Positions 26,222 to 35,188 of a stretch of DNA of 64,000 nt are shown piece by piece. Source of the DNA: Halovenus salina (GTDB taxonomy: Archaea > Halobacteriota > Halobacteria > Halobacteriales > Haloarculaceae); contig NZ_CP112972.1 in NCBI RefSeq assembly GCF_026410925.1, positions 1,984,001 to 2,048,000 of the forward strand, given 5' to 3'. Made by a program: the position numbers and the translations under genes. A model generated the notes under the pieces. The model had not been told where the DNA came from. It saw only the letters and a program-made list of their open reading frames with translations, and searched no databases. The number at the start of each line of letters is the position of its first letter. Positions within the stretch are counted from its first letter, which is position 1.

Positions 26222-27331
26222 TCACTCCTCAGACACTTCAAGTGCGAGTTCGTGCTCTGAGATGGTGGCTTCCGGACGCAGGAACTCCCGGTAGTCGAAC
26301 TCGGCCAGTTCGTTGCCGTCGGCCACTCGCCGCGGCCAGTCCGGGTTCGCGAGCGCGCCCGTCGCAAGCGTCAGGAGGTCTGCACCGTCGTCGAGCGCGG
26401 TGCGTGCGGCCTCGGGGGTCCCAAGTCCGCCGTTTGCGATGATGACCGTGTCGTCGGTGGCGTACTCGACGGCGGTCTCTGCGAGCGAGGGGCCGTCCTC
26501 GCCGAACGAGGAGACGGTCGCGTCGGGCTCGGTGGTGTGAATGTACTCGGCACCGGCGGCCGACAGCTCCTCGAAGAACACCGCTGCGGCGTCTTCGCCC
26601 TCTTCCCACTGGTGGTCCGTGTCGGTCACCATCGTCTGAGACACTCGGAGGCCGACGACGAAATCATCCGGGACGGCGTCGGCGACTGCTGAGACGACTT
26701 CGACCGGATACCGGACGCGGGCCGCCGGCCCGCCGCCGTACTCGTCGTCACGCTGGTTCATCGTCGACGAGAGGAACTCGTTGATGAAGTAGCCGTTTGC
26801 GCCGTGTATCTCGATGCCGTCGAAGCCGGCTTCGGCAGCGTTCACAGCCGCTGAGACGAACCCCTCTCGCGCCGTGTCGAGGTCGTCGTGGGTGGCCTGT
26901 TCGGGCACGGGATAGGGACCGCTCCCGCCGTAGGCCTCTGATTTCTCAGCGTCGGGCTGGACCGGTGACGGCGCGATGGTCTCCTGGGGCTCGGAGGGCG
27001 GCATCCCCTGGTTCTGTGCGCCACTGTGCATCAACTGTGCGAAAATCGGCGCGCCAGCATCGTGGACCGCATCAACCACCGTCTTCCAGGCGTCGACCTG
27101 GGCGTCGGTAACAAGCCCCGGCTGATTCAGATAGCCCTTGCTGTAGGCGCTGTCGGTGTAGACGCCCTCCGTCACGAGGAAGCCGAACCCACCGTCTGCG
27201 AACTTCGCGTAGTATCTGGCCATCTCGTCGGTCGCACGCCCGTCGGCCGTCGCGCTCACCCGTGTCATCGGCGCCAGGCCGACACGATTGTCGAGGGTCA
27301 ACTCCTGTAGCGACGTTGAATCGAATAACAT
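26222..27331 (-). CDS. Old-yellow-enzyme-family NADH:flavin oxidoreductase
   Basis: A 369-residue FMN TIM-barrel enzyme. It has the N-terminal LTLDNRVGLAPMTRVSATAD, the active-site region FDGIEIHGANGYFINEFLSS (His-Asn pair) and the phosphate-binding C-terminus VIIANGGLGTPEAA. It would reduce electron-poor C=C bonds or other xenobiotics with NAD(P)H. The start at 27331 fits the family; an upstream ATG at 27355 would add 8 residues. It is convergent with the alpha/beta hydrolase. Confidence 0.9.
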   Translation of the reverse strand: MLFDSTSLQELTLDNRVGLAPMTRVSATADGRATDEMARYYAKFADGGFGFLVTEGVYTDSAYSKGYLNQPGLVTDAQVDAWKTVVDAVHDAGAPIFAQLMHSGAQNQGMPPSEPQETIAPSPVQPDAEKSEAYGGSGPYPVPEQATHDDLDTAREGFVSAAVNAAEAGFDGIEIHGANGYFINEFLSSTMNQRDDEYGGGPAARVRYPVEVVSAVADAVPDDFVVGLRVSQTMVTDTDHQWEEGEDAAAVFFEELSAAGAEYIHTTEPDATVSSFGEDGPSLAETAVEYATDDTVIIANGGLGTPEAARTALDDGADLLTLATGALANPDWPRRVADGNELAEFDYREFLRPEATISEHELALEVSEE

Positions 27332-27466
27332 CTCGAACGGCAGTATGTGTTTCATCGGAATAGGCCCCTCGTTCTCACTCCGCCGAGGTTGGGCCGTGGT
27401 GGCGGTCGGCAGCTGTCGACGACTCGAATCGGAAACTCTTAACCACGCCCCTGATAACAGTCTGGC

Positions 27467-27616
27467 ATGGCTAAGTTCGAAGAAGCAGAGGAACGGCTCT
27501 TCACGGCCCAGGTCTGCATGCGGTGTAACGCTCGCAACGCCCAGCGTGCCGATAGTTGCCGGAAATGTGGCTACAAGAATCTCCGACCGAAAGCACGCGA
27601 AACACGCAGCGCATAA
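27467..27616 (+). CDS. rpl40e: Ribosomal protein L40e
   Basis: A 49-residue protein starting [12 protein letters not shown]. The C4 zinc site is CMRCN near residue 17 and CRKCGYKN near residue 31, with a basic C-terminus ([11 protein letters not shown]). This is the archaeal large-subunit protein L40e. The CTCTTAACC TATA-like box about 25 bases before the ATG suggests a leaderless transcript. It is divergent from the OYE gene. Confidence 0.92.
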   Translation: MAKFEEAEERLFTAQVCMRCNARNAQRADSCRKCGYKNLRPKARETRSA

Positions 27617-28105
27617 CCCTTCCTGTCTTCTTATAGACGCAGGCACCGCCGAGCAACAGCACCGCCCGATAATACATCCGTGGGGCCTTTCACGTACATT
27701 GGACACCATTAGATACCATCCGTCACCACACTTATCCGTATCCACTCACAAGGCAGAGATGCATGTCGCCGACCCCTGCTACCGGTCGGACGCGTGCCTC
27801 GCCCGGGAGAAAACAGTCCGACGTGTTGGCACGAGGTCCGCAACGGCAGCGGGTGACAGTCTCGAGTGTTCGGCCTGCGGTGACACCGTCAGGCCCCGTG
27901 TGGCAGCGGCCGCGTCCACGTTGCTCCCTGTGGTCGCCTGCGGTCGCGTGCTCGCACGGACGTATGCTCGCTTGCTGGGTCGGCGACTGTGCATCCCGGA
28001 CGGGTCGCGAGACGGTGCGTCGTGCTCCCCATTGACGGCGACCGCTCGCTGTCAGCCGTAACGAGTCTCCCACACCACCTCTCTGGACATCCCTGTCCCG
28101 GCTCT
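27617..28105. other. 489-base stretch without a convincing gene
   Basis: An ATG at 27759 opens a 100-codon frame (MHVADPCYRSDACLAREK, with a Cys pair CSACGD). The product would be strongly basic, unlike the acidic proteins around it, has no recognisable family, and overlaps other open frames of similar length. It may be a decayed or fortuitous frame. No tRNA, repeat or clear promoter was recognised. Confidence 0.3.
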
Positions 28106-28717
28106 TTACTCGTCCGGATACTTCGGCTCCCGACGCTGCGCTCGTTCGAGCGCCCGCTCTATAACTCCGCGAACGTCACCCTCGTAGGCGTCACCGTGGC
28201 CGGCGTACAGCCGGTCGACGCTCTCGGGCAGTCGGTCAAGTACCCGCTCGATGGAATCGATGAGCCGTTCGCGGGACTGACCGGGGTAGTCCGTCCGGCC
28301 GAAGCTCCCGTCGTCGAACGCGCCGTCGTTGTAGACGACGACATCGCCGGAGAACATCGACCGCTCGCCGACTAGCGAGATGTGGTCCGCTGCGTGACCA
28401 GGGGTATACACCACTTCACAGCCCTCGTCGCCGACTTGGACCGTCTCTCCGTCCACGAGGTCGTGGGTCTTCTGTGGATGGTCGCCGTAGGCGTAGCAGT
28501 CGGCGTCGAACGCCGAGAGCACCGCGTCGAGTTCGCTCACGTGGTCGCCGTGCTGGTGTGTGAGGACAACGGCGTCGAGGCTGTCGGTGTGGTCGGCGAT
28601 TACCTCTTCGACACCCTCCATCGCGCCGGCGTCGACGAGGGTCGTCTGCTCGCCGACCGCGAGGTAGGCGTTGCACGTGAAGGCGTCTGCGCCGTCGGTG
28701 ACGGTGATGACGTCCAT
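28106..28717 (-). CDS. Metallo-beta-lactamase-fold hydrolase (glyoxalase II-like)
   Basis: A 203-residue MBL-fold protein. It has the metal motif THQHGDH, His in YTPGHAADH, Asp in FSGDVVVYND and final His in YAGHGDAY, forming a dinuclear Zn site. Length and ligand set resemble small glyoxalase-II-like thioester hydrolases. Start 28717 (MDVITVTDG) places the conserved first strand at the N-terminus. It lies about 40 bases downstream of the UDG gene on the same strand. The substrate is unknown. Confidence 0.87.
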   Translation of the reverse strand: MDVITVTDGADAFTCNAYLAVGEQTTLVDAGAMEGVEEVIADHTDSLDAVVLTHQHGDHVSELDAVLSAFDADCYAYGDHPQKTHDLVDGETVQVGDEGCEVVYTPGHAADHISLVGERSMFSGDVVVYNDGAFDDGSFGRTDYPGQSRERLIDSIERVLDRLPESVDRLYAGHGDAYEGDVRGVIERALERAQRREPKYPDE

Positions 28718-28757
28718 ACCCGAGACCACGCCCGCCACCGGCTTGAACGTTGTCCGC

Positions 28758-29357
28758 TCAGAACTCGCCGAGGGTAGACTGCCCGCCGTCCCCGGCGTAC
28801 TCGGCGGCGGTCGAGAGTGTCGACTCGAAGGTTCCACGCTGGCTCGGGTCGTACAGCGTCGCGGCCGGATGGACACAGAGGAGTACCGGATACTCCTCGC
28901 CGTCGACGGTCACCGCATCAAGGTTGCCGGCTTCGCCCGTGACGCCGACCGACCGGTCGAGAAGGTGTTCGGCGGGTACCTTCCCCAGCGTGACCACCAG
29001 ATCGGGGTCGACCGTCGTAATCTCGCGGTCGAGGTACCCCCGACAGTTCGTCAGCTCATCACCGGTCGGGTCACGGTTATCGGGCGGGCGACACCGCACG
29101 CAGTTGGTGATGCGTACGTCGGCTCTGGCGAGGCCGACCCCCCGCAGGCCGTCGTCGAGCACATCGCCGCTGCGACCGACGAACGGTTCGCCGTCCTCGT
29201 CCTCGTTCGCGCCGGGTGCCTCCCCGACGAACAGCACCGCCGCGTCAGTGGGCCCGACGCCGTCGACAATCTGGCTCCGGGAGTCGCCCAGTTCGGGACA
29301 GCGCTCACAGCCGGTGACGCCGACGCGCTCCTCGTTCCAGCACGCTGGCTTATCCAT
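28758..29357 (-). CDS. Family 4-type uracil-DNA glycosylase
   Basis: A 199-residue Fe-S glycosylase. Motif A is [17 protein letters not shown]. Fe-S cluster Cys residues lie in GCERCPEL near residue 17 and in [11 protein letters not shown] and LTNCRGYL further on. The late motif is VHPAATLYD. It removes uracil from deaminated DNA, opening base-excision repair. It is slightly shorter than some family 4 enzymes but with all key blocks present. It is upstream of the MBL gene on the same strand. Confidence 0.9.
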   Translation of the reverse strand: MDKPACWNEERVGVTGCERCPELGDSRSQIVDGVGPTDAAVLFVGEAPGANEDEDGEPFVGRSGDVLDDGLRGVGLARADVRITNCVRCRPPDNRDPTGDELTNCRGYLDREITTVDPDLVVTLGKVPAEHLLDRSVGVTGEAGNLDAVTVDGEEYPVLLCVHPAATLYDPSQRGTFESTLSTAAEYAGDGGQSTLGEF

Positions 29358-29393
29358 ACCGAGAGGACGGCGGCCGGCAGGAAAATCCTGTCG

Positions 29394-29954
29394 TCACTCG
29401 GTTTGTCGGCGAAACGCGTCGCCGCCACGCGCCGCGAGCCGGGCGACTCTGAGCGGCTCCGGCCGCCCGCCCTCGGGTGTGAACGCGCGCACGACCGCAG
29501 CGGCCGCCTCGTCGTCGATGCCGAGACTTCGGACATAGACAGGACCGTCGTCGAGTTCGACTGGCTGGCGCTCTGGCAGCGCGTCGTAGCTGTCGAGTCG
29601 CTTCTGGGCGGCCTCGCCGTCGAAGGCCTCTCGAATGGCGTCGCCCAGTCCCTCGCTGTCCTCAAAGCTCACTGACAACACCGGGGTTTCAGTTGCCTCG
29701 TACAGCCGACCGAGGTCGACAATGTTGTACCAAGCGGGGGCGATACCCGCCACCAACAGGTATTGGATGTCTTCGCGGCCGAGGTCGGCAAAAATCAAGG
29801 CAATAGCGGCCGTCGCGTCGGTTCCACCGACAGAACACGTCTCGAAGGCAACCCCGTCGACGGTCCGGTCGGCGCGTGTCACTACACCGGCGACTGTGCT
29901 TGTCTCTCCGCGGTACGATTCAGCAACCCCGAGGGCGCGTGCCCCGGATTTCAC
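29394..29954 (-). CDS. DUF99/UPF0215 protein, endonuclease V homologue
   Basis: A 186-residue protein with the archaeal DUF99 pattern ([56 protein letters not shown]). The family (COG1628) is regarded as a structural relative of endonuclease V. It probably starts with GTG at 29954, overlapping the stop of the DUF5786 gene (GTGA). Position next to a uracil-DNA glycosylase fits a nucleic acid repair link, which is inference. Confidence 0.82.
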   Translation of the reverse strand: MKSGARALGVAESYRGETSTVAGVVTRADRTVDGVAFETCSVGGTDATAAIALIFADLGREDIQYLLVAGIAPAWYNIVDLGRLYEATETPVLSVSFEDSEGLGDAIREAFDGEAAQKRLDSYDALPERQPVELDDGPVYVRSLGIDDEAAAAVVRAFTPEGGRPEPLRVARLAARGGDAFRRQTE

Positions 29955-30124
29955 TCTTTGATGTCCTCGAGCTTGTCGAGCAGTTCGTCGTTCGACGCAG
30001 TGAACTCGAAGTCGACCTCGCCGTCGTGGTTATTCTCGCCGGCAGTAACAGCCTCGTCGTCGTCGATATCAGCGTCGAGTTCCTGGTTCTCCTGTTCGGA
30101 TTCGTCGTAACTCCCGAACCCCAT
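29951..30124 (-). CDS. DUF5786 haloarchaeal small acidic protein
   Basis: A 57-residue acidic protein starting MGFGSYDESEQENQELDAD, the recognised N-terminus of this haloarchaeal family. It ends [13 protein letters not shown]. Start 30124 is taken for that motif. It overlaps the DUF99 gene by 4 bases, so the two are likely co-translated. Function unknown. Confidence 0.8.
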   Translation of the reverse strand: MGFGSYDESEQENQELDADIDDDEAVTAGENNHDGEVDFEFTASNDELLDKLEDIKE

Positions 30125-30190
30125 ACACGTAGGCAAACGAGACTCAGACTGAAAAATGGCTCGCCGATACTAGTTCACATGATGGGGCCG

Positions 30191-31486
30191 CTACTGCCGA
30201 GCGAAGGTATTCGCCTCGATTTCGGTCTCGGGGGCACCGGGCTCTTCGGCATCGTAACGGTGGCAGGCGACCGGATGTGGCGTCTCGATCTCCTGTAACT
30301 CGGGTGTGTGGCGCTCGCAGATGCTTTCTGTGACCGCCTCCAGGGGGTCGCTTGCCCCCGCGAGGTCGCCGCCGTCGAGGATATCGATTGTCTCGGCGAG
30401 TGCTGCCTCGACAGCCGAATCCGAGAGCGTCGGCGGAATCTCGAACGTCTCGCGCACCCGCGAGCCGAGGTCGCCCGTCCCAGATAGTGACTGCCTGAGG
30501 GCGTCGATGCTGGCGTAGCCGTCGCTCAGCGAGAGCCGGAACGCGACGACGCCCAGCCACTCCTCGCGGGGTAACTCCACGTCGGATGGCGGGATGATAG
30601 ACGGACACCGCGGGTGGAACTGACAACCAGTGGGTAGGTCGGCAGCGTCGGGCAACTCGTCGGTCAGGAGGTCGGTGCTGGTGTGTGACTCCGTCGGGTC
30701 GAGGCTCGGCACCGAGCCGAGCAGCATCTGTGTGTAGGGATGGTGTGGGTTCTCGACGACCTCGGCTGTCGGCCCGGATTCGACGAGCGAGCCGAGATAC
30801 ATCACGGCGACGCGGTCACAGAACTGCCGGACGACGTCGATGTCGTGGCTGATGAGCAACACCGAGAGGTCGAACTCCGTCTGGAGTTCTTTCAGGAGGC
30901 CGAGCACGTCCGACTTCGTCCGGCCGTCCAGCGCGCTGACGGGTTCGTCGGCGATGATGAGGTCCGGGTTGAGGACGAGCGCGCGGGCGATTGCGATGCG
31001 CTGTTTCTCCCCGCCGGAGAACTCGTGTGGGTAGCTGTCGGGGTCCTCGTCGCCGAGCCCGACGCGTGCGAGCGTGTCCTCGACGACCTCTCTGCGGCGC
31101 TCGCTGTCGGTCATCCCGTGGACGCGAAGCGGCTCCGCGACAGTCTCGGCGATGGTCATCCTGTCGTTGAACGCGGATTCGGGGTCCTGTAACACGAGCT
31201 GAACCTGCCGGCGGTACTGGCGCAGCTCACGCTTCCCGAGGTCGCTGATGGGCTCACCGTCGAACAGAACCTCGCCGCCGGTCGGCTCCTCCAACTGGAG
31301 AATCGACAGCGCCGTCGTCGACTTCCCACAGCCGGACTCGCCGACGAGGCCGAACGCCTCGCCGCGATGAACGTCGAAACTGACGCCGTCGACGGCTTTC
31401 ACAGTGCCGACCTGCCGACGGAGCAGTCCCTCGGTCACCGGAAAGTGTTTTTCGAGGTTCCTGACCGACAGCAGTGTGTCAGTCAC
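30191..31486 (-). CDS. dppF: Oligopeptide/dipeptide ABC transporter ATPase (DppF/OppF)
   Basis: A 431-residue ATPase with Walker A GESGCGKSTTALS, signature FSGGEKQRIAIAR and Walker B LIIADEPVSALD. The oligopeptide-transporter C-terminal motif with Cys-rich HPRCPSII follows, then a roughly 110-residue extension ending HPVACHRYDAEE. The GTG start at 31486 overlaps the dppD stop by about 8 bases; family alignment (TDTLLSVRNLEKHFPVTEG) begins there. It partners DppD and the DppB/C permeases. The C-terminal extension may bind an Fe-S cluster, as in related peptide ATPases. Confidence 0.92.
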   Translation of the reverse strand: MTDTLLSVRNLEKHFPVTEGLLRRQVGTVKAVDGVSFDVHRGEAFGLVGESGCGKSTTALSILQLEEPTGGEVLFDGEPISDLGKRELRQYRRQVQLVLQDPESAFNDRMTIAETVAEPLRVHGMTDSERRREVVEDTLARVGLGDEDPDSYPHEFSGGEKQRIAIARALVLNPDLIIADEPVSALDGRTKSDVLGLLKELQTEFDLSVLLISHDIDVVRQFCDRVAVMYLGSLVESGPTAEVVENPHHPYTQMLLGSVPSLDPTESHTSTDLLTDELPDAADLPTGCQFHPRCPSIIPPSDVELPREEWLGVVAFRLSLSDGYASIDALRQSLSGTGDLGSRVRETFEIPPTLSDSAVEAALAETIDILDGGDLAGASDPLEAVTESICERHTPELQEIETPHPVACHRYDAEEPGAPETEIEANTFARQ

Positions 31487-32546
31487 GGCTATCACCTCCG
31501 TCGGCTTCGGCCGTCTGCTTCGGTGTCTCTTCTGGGTCGTCGAATGCCGCGCCGGCTCGTCGAGCCTCGAACAGTATCTCTCCGGGGTCGCGCTCGGGAC
31601 CATAGTGCACACACGACACGCGGTGGGCGTCGTCGCCCTCGACGGCCGCAAACGGCGGCTTCGAGTCGCGGCAGTCATCGACCGCGTGGGCACACTCCCG
31701 GTGGAACCGACAGCCCTGTGGCGGAATCGGGTCCCGCGTGGCGAGGTCGTCCCCGCGCTCGCCGTCGCCGGTGAAACTCGCAAAGAGATCTTGGGAGTAC
31801 GGATGAGCGGGCGTCTGGAGGACATCTGCCGTCGTGCCACGCTCGACATCTGTTCCACCGTAGAGGACGACCATCCTGTCCGCGAGCGAGGCGACGACCC
31901 GAAGGTCGTGGGTGACAAGCACGAGCGAGAAGTCCCGCTCCTTGCGGAGGTCGTCAAGCAGGTCGATGATGCGCCCCTGAATCATCACGTCGAGGGCGCT
32001 GACGGGCTCGTCAGCGATGAGGAGATCCGGCTCGGCGGCCAGCGCAATCGCGATCGCGACGCGCTGGCACATCCCATCCGAGAGTTCGTGGGGGTACTCG
32101 TCGACGCGCTCGGCCGGACGCGAGAGGCCAACGGTACCGAGCAGGTCGATTGCCCGCTCGCGGGCCTGCTCGCCGCTCACGTCTTGGTGGAAGGTAATCG
32201 CCTCGGCAATCTGGTCACCGACCGTGTACACGGGGTCGAGCGCGTTCTGTGCGTTCTGGAAGAGATAGGAGATGCGGTTGCCACGAATCGAGGTGAGCTC
32301 CGACTCCGAGAGGCCGAGCAGATTCTCTCCCTCGAAGCGGACCTCACCGCTGATGTTTGCCGGCGGGTCGACCATCCCCATGACTGTGTTACAGGCCATG
32401 GTCTTGCCGCTGCCGCTCTCGCCGACGAGACAGACCGTCTCGTTGCGGTCGACCTCGAAGCTCAAGCCGTCGACCGCGCGTACGAGGCCGTCGTCTGTAT
32501 GCAGATGCGTCTGGAGGTCACTAACTGAGAGTATCGTCTCGTTCAT
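31479..32546 (-). CDS. dppD: Oligopeptide/dipeptide ABC transporter ATPase (DppD/OppD)
   Basis: A 355-residue ATPase with Walker A GESGSGKTMACN, a signature region ELSDGMCQRVAIAIAL and Walker B LLIADEPVSALD. The C-terminal Cys cluster HRECAHAVDDCRD ... HRVSCVHY is typical of peptide transporters. The signature has Asp and Met where LSGGQ-type motifs have Gly and Gln, as seen in OppD proteins. It overlaps dppC (ATGA) and dppF. It energises import of peptides or similar solutes. Confidence 0.92.
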   Translation of the reverse strand: MNETILSVSDLQTHLHTDDGLVRAVDGLSFEVDRNETVCLVGESGSGKTMACNTVMGMVDPPANISGEVRFEGENLLGLSESELTSIRGNRISYLFQNAQNALDPVYTVGDQIAEAITFHQDVSGEQARERAIDLLGTVGLSRPAERVDEYPHELSDGMCQRVAIAIALAAEPDLLIADEPVSALDVMIQGRIIDLLDDLRKERDFSLVLVTHDLRVVASLADRMVVLYGGTDVERGTTADVLQTPAHPYSQDLFASFTGDGERGDDLATRDPIPPQGCRFHRECAHAVDDCRDSKPPFAAVEGDDAHRVSCVHYGPERDPGEILFEARRAGAAFDDPEETPKQTAEADGGDSRD

Positions 32547-33739
32547 GCTTTCCCTCGCGGGTCCAAGATGTCGCGGAAGCCATCGCCGATGAGTTTACAC
32601 GACACGATAGTCGCCGCCAGCGCCAGCGCCGGAAGCGCCGCAACCCACCAGGCGTCGAGCGGCGGAGCCCTGTACAGCCCCTGCCCGATGGTCTGTCCCC
32701 AGGAGCGGTCGAACGGCTTGTAGCCCAAGAATCCAAGTCCGGCCTCGGTGAGGACGATTATCGCAATCAGGTGGAAGGTCGCCGGGACGACCGAGTTCGT
32801 CACGTTCGGAAAGATGTGCCGCCGGAGGATATACCCCTGGGGCGCACCGATTGCACGCGCCGAGAGGACGTACCCCTCCTCGCGGCGCTGGAGGGTCTCG
32901 CTGCGGACGATACGCGCGATACCGCCCCACGACAGGAATCCGAACACGACGATGAACATAATCTTCGTGTTCAGCAAGAACATGTACGCGAACAGATAGA
33001 CTGCAAGCGCGGGCATCGTGAGCTGAATGTCGACGTAGCCCATTAGGATGTCGTCGACGAGGCCGCCCCGGTAGCCGGCGACGACGCCGACGACCGTCGC
33101 CAGCGGCATGACGAGTCCCAGGGTGATGAGCACGATATAGAAAAGCGGCCGTGTCCCCATCACAAGTAGGTCAGTCATTCTGTAGGCCTGGTCATTGGTC
33201 CCGAGCGGATACGTCCAGGAGCCTTGGCAGATGCCTCCGCTGTTGCTGGTCGGGCCCGCACAGCCGCTGGGGTAGAGGGTGTCAATCGTGGCCCCGACCG
33301 GGGGTTGAAGCGTATCGAAGGAGTCGCCGTTAACGAGCGTATTGAGCGGAGCCCAATCCCGCACTGTAGCCCACCCGCCGACGGCGACGACCGTCGCGAG
33401 GATAACGAGAGCGAGTACTGTCGCCCAGCGCCCGCGGAGGTGGCCGAGCAGTCTCCTCACCCGCTGTGGCCGTTTGGCGAGTGGCACGATCATATACGCC
33501 AGGATGACGACGAGTGCGATCAGCAAGAGCCAGTCTATCCAGCCGACCTTCCACTGCATAACGAGAGACAGGTCACCTGTGTTGCGGTGGTAGTTGAACA
33601 GGTCGGCCACGGCGAACAGGCCAACAAGCAAAACCACACGCTCGGCAGTTATCCAGCGGCGCCAGCCGCCGTGGTCGTCCCAGTCTATCTGTTCGAACTC
33701 CGCAACGTCGCGGCCATCGGATGGAGATGCATCAGTCAT
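32543..33739 (-). CDS. dppC: Dipeptide-type ABC permease (DppC)
   Basis: A 398-residue permease. It has an acidic N-terminal extension with early helices (about 40-95), a periplasmic domain (about 140-205) and the BPD core of five helices. The EAA loop reads GGIARIVRSETLQRREEGYV with AIGAPQGYILRRHIFPN. It forms the channel with a DppB subunit encoded divergently. Start 33739 (MTDASPSDGRDV) follows conserved spacing. AT-rich promoter sequence lies in the 265-base divergent gap 33740-34004. Confidence 0.92.
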   Translation of the reverse strand: MTDASPSDGRDVAEFEQIDWDDHGGWRRWITAERVVLLVGLFAVADLFNYHRNTGDLSLVMQWKVGWIDWLLLIALVVILAYMIVPLAKRPQRVRRLLGHLRGRWATVLALVILATVVAVGGWATVRDWAPLNTLVNGDSFDTLQPPVGATIDTLYPSGCAGPTSNSGGICQGSWTYPLGTNDQAYRMTDLLVMGTRPLFYIVLITLGLVMPLATVVGVVAGYRGGLVDDILMGYVDIQLTMPALAVYLFAYMFLLNTKIMFIVVFGFLSWGGIARIVRSETLQRREEGYVLSARAIGAPQGYILRRHIFPNVTNSVVPATFHLIAIIVLTEAGLGFLGYKPFDRSWGQTIGQGLYRAPPLDAWWVAALPALALAATIVSCKLIGDGFRDILDPRGKA

Positions 33740-34004
33740 CTGTTGGAGGGAAAATGCGCTTACTCCTTCGGACACGGATAGCGCCGGTAGCCTCAAGGAG
33801 GGTTTGTACAACGGGAATGCTATTTTCGTACACTGCCTGTAATCTACACGCGTATCGTATTCTATCCGATTAATGTTTGGTCTATCATTAAAATCATTTC
33901 GGCATATGTCTCTCTCTGAAACAGAAACAAACGTGCAAATATGTGGGTACAGATAGCCGTACCTGTCATATGCCCTCTACGAGCCCCTTCTGGGGTGATC
34001 CCCG

Positions 34005-34991
34005 ATGAAGTTCGCGCGTCTGATTGCACAGCGTATCGCTCTGGGCCTGCTCGCCGCCTGGTCGGTGCTTTCGCTCGTCTTTCTGGCGTTTGCTGCTACC
34101 GACGATTACTTTCTTGGACGGCAAATCTACCGTGAAGGTTTGCTTGGTGCGGGCGAAGAGGCCATCGAACAGTTTCGAGAGGCGTACTTCGCACAGCGCG
34201 GCCTGGACGGCTCACTCGTCGAGCAGTACGTCAACTGGATGAGCAACATGCTCACGTTGCAGTGGGGTCAGTCGTTCCGAACGGGCGAACCGGTGCGAGG
34301 AATCATGCAAGACGCGGTCGTGACCACCGGAACGTACGTTCTGCCAGCAATCGTTCTTGCTATCGTCATCGCGCTGGTGGCCGGCGTCTACACGGCCATA
34401 CGCAGTGATACTGCACGTGCAAACGGGGTCCGTTCGGTTGCCTACCTCGGTCTGGGGGTGCCGTACTACTGGATCGGTGCGTTGGTACTCACCGTCGCTG
34501 GCGGCGTCCGTCTCAACGCACAGTGGATCGGCATGCACGCAACGACGATTCAGCCCATCGAGAGGCCGTTCGTCTACGAGACATTCCTCCCGATGGTCCT
34601 CGTGACGATAGTACTGGTGCCGGCCGTTCTCAGCTACGCGCGGGCGTACTCGATGCAGTACGTTGCTGCCGACACGACGCGACTCGTTCGCGCGAAGGGT
34701 GGGGGACAGCTCGCGGTCGCCCGGCACGTTCTCCGTAATGCGGCCATTCCGCTTGTCTCGCTCGTGTTCACCGAGACGCTCGCGTTGCTCGCAATCGCCG
34801 TATTCGTCATCGAGGCCATGTTCGGGATAGAGGGGCTGGGATTGGTGTTCTACAATGCGGTCTGGATCCGCGACATGCCAGTCATGATGAGCGGCGTTCT
34901 GGTCGTCATCTGTTTCAGCGTCGTCGGCAATATTCTGCAAGACCTGGCGTACTCCGTCCTTGACCCGCGGGTCGATACCGGCACCCGGTGA
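34005..34991 (+). CDS. dppB: Dipeptide-type ABC permease (DppB), copy 1
   Basis: A 328-residue, six-helix permease starting MKFARLIAQRIALGLL. It has the DppB/OppB EAA loop (YSMQYVAADTTRLVRAKGGG, then ARHVLRNAAIPLV) and an extracellular loop rich in NxxQW-type residues at about 60-85. It is divergent from dppC-dppD-dppF and would pair with DppC. It is followed 200 bases later by a close paralogue. There is no binding-protein gene in the window, so the receptor must lie elsewhere or be shared. Confidence 0.92.
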   Translation: MKFARLIAQRIALGLLAAWSVLSLVFLAFAATDDYFLGRQIYREGLLGAGEEAIEQFREAYFAQRGLDGSLVEQYVNWMSNMLTLQWGQSFRTGEPVRGIMQDAVVTTGTYVLPAIVLAIVIALVAGVYTAIRSDTARANGVRSVAYLGLGVPYYWIGALVLTVAGGVRLNAQWIGMHATTIQPIERPFVYETFLPMVLVTIVLVPAVLSYARAYSMQYVAADTTRLVRAKGGGQLAVARHVLRNAAIPLVSLVFTETLALLAIAVFVIEAMFGIEGLGLVFYNAVWIRDMPVMMSGVLVVICFSVVGNILQDLAYSVLDPRVDTGTR

Positions 34992-35188
34992 GTCACGGCC
35001 CGTGTCCTCGCGCCTGACACGCTCCGTAGCAGCTGTTCTGTCTGTGATACTGACCGGCATCGTAGCTACCGTCGGCTGTATATTACAGTTTCTCTGGGAG
35101 AGTGGCGTCTGAAAATATTTACGTTCGCAAACAGGAGTATAAGCACACATCACATGCCCTCCACGAACGTCTGTCGGGGTGGTCCTCG

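Noticed and set aside
27759-28061. 100-codon frame with Cys pair after L40e
   Set aside because: Basic composition, no recognised family and overlap with other similar-length frames; kept only as a note in the intergenic entry.
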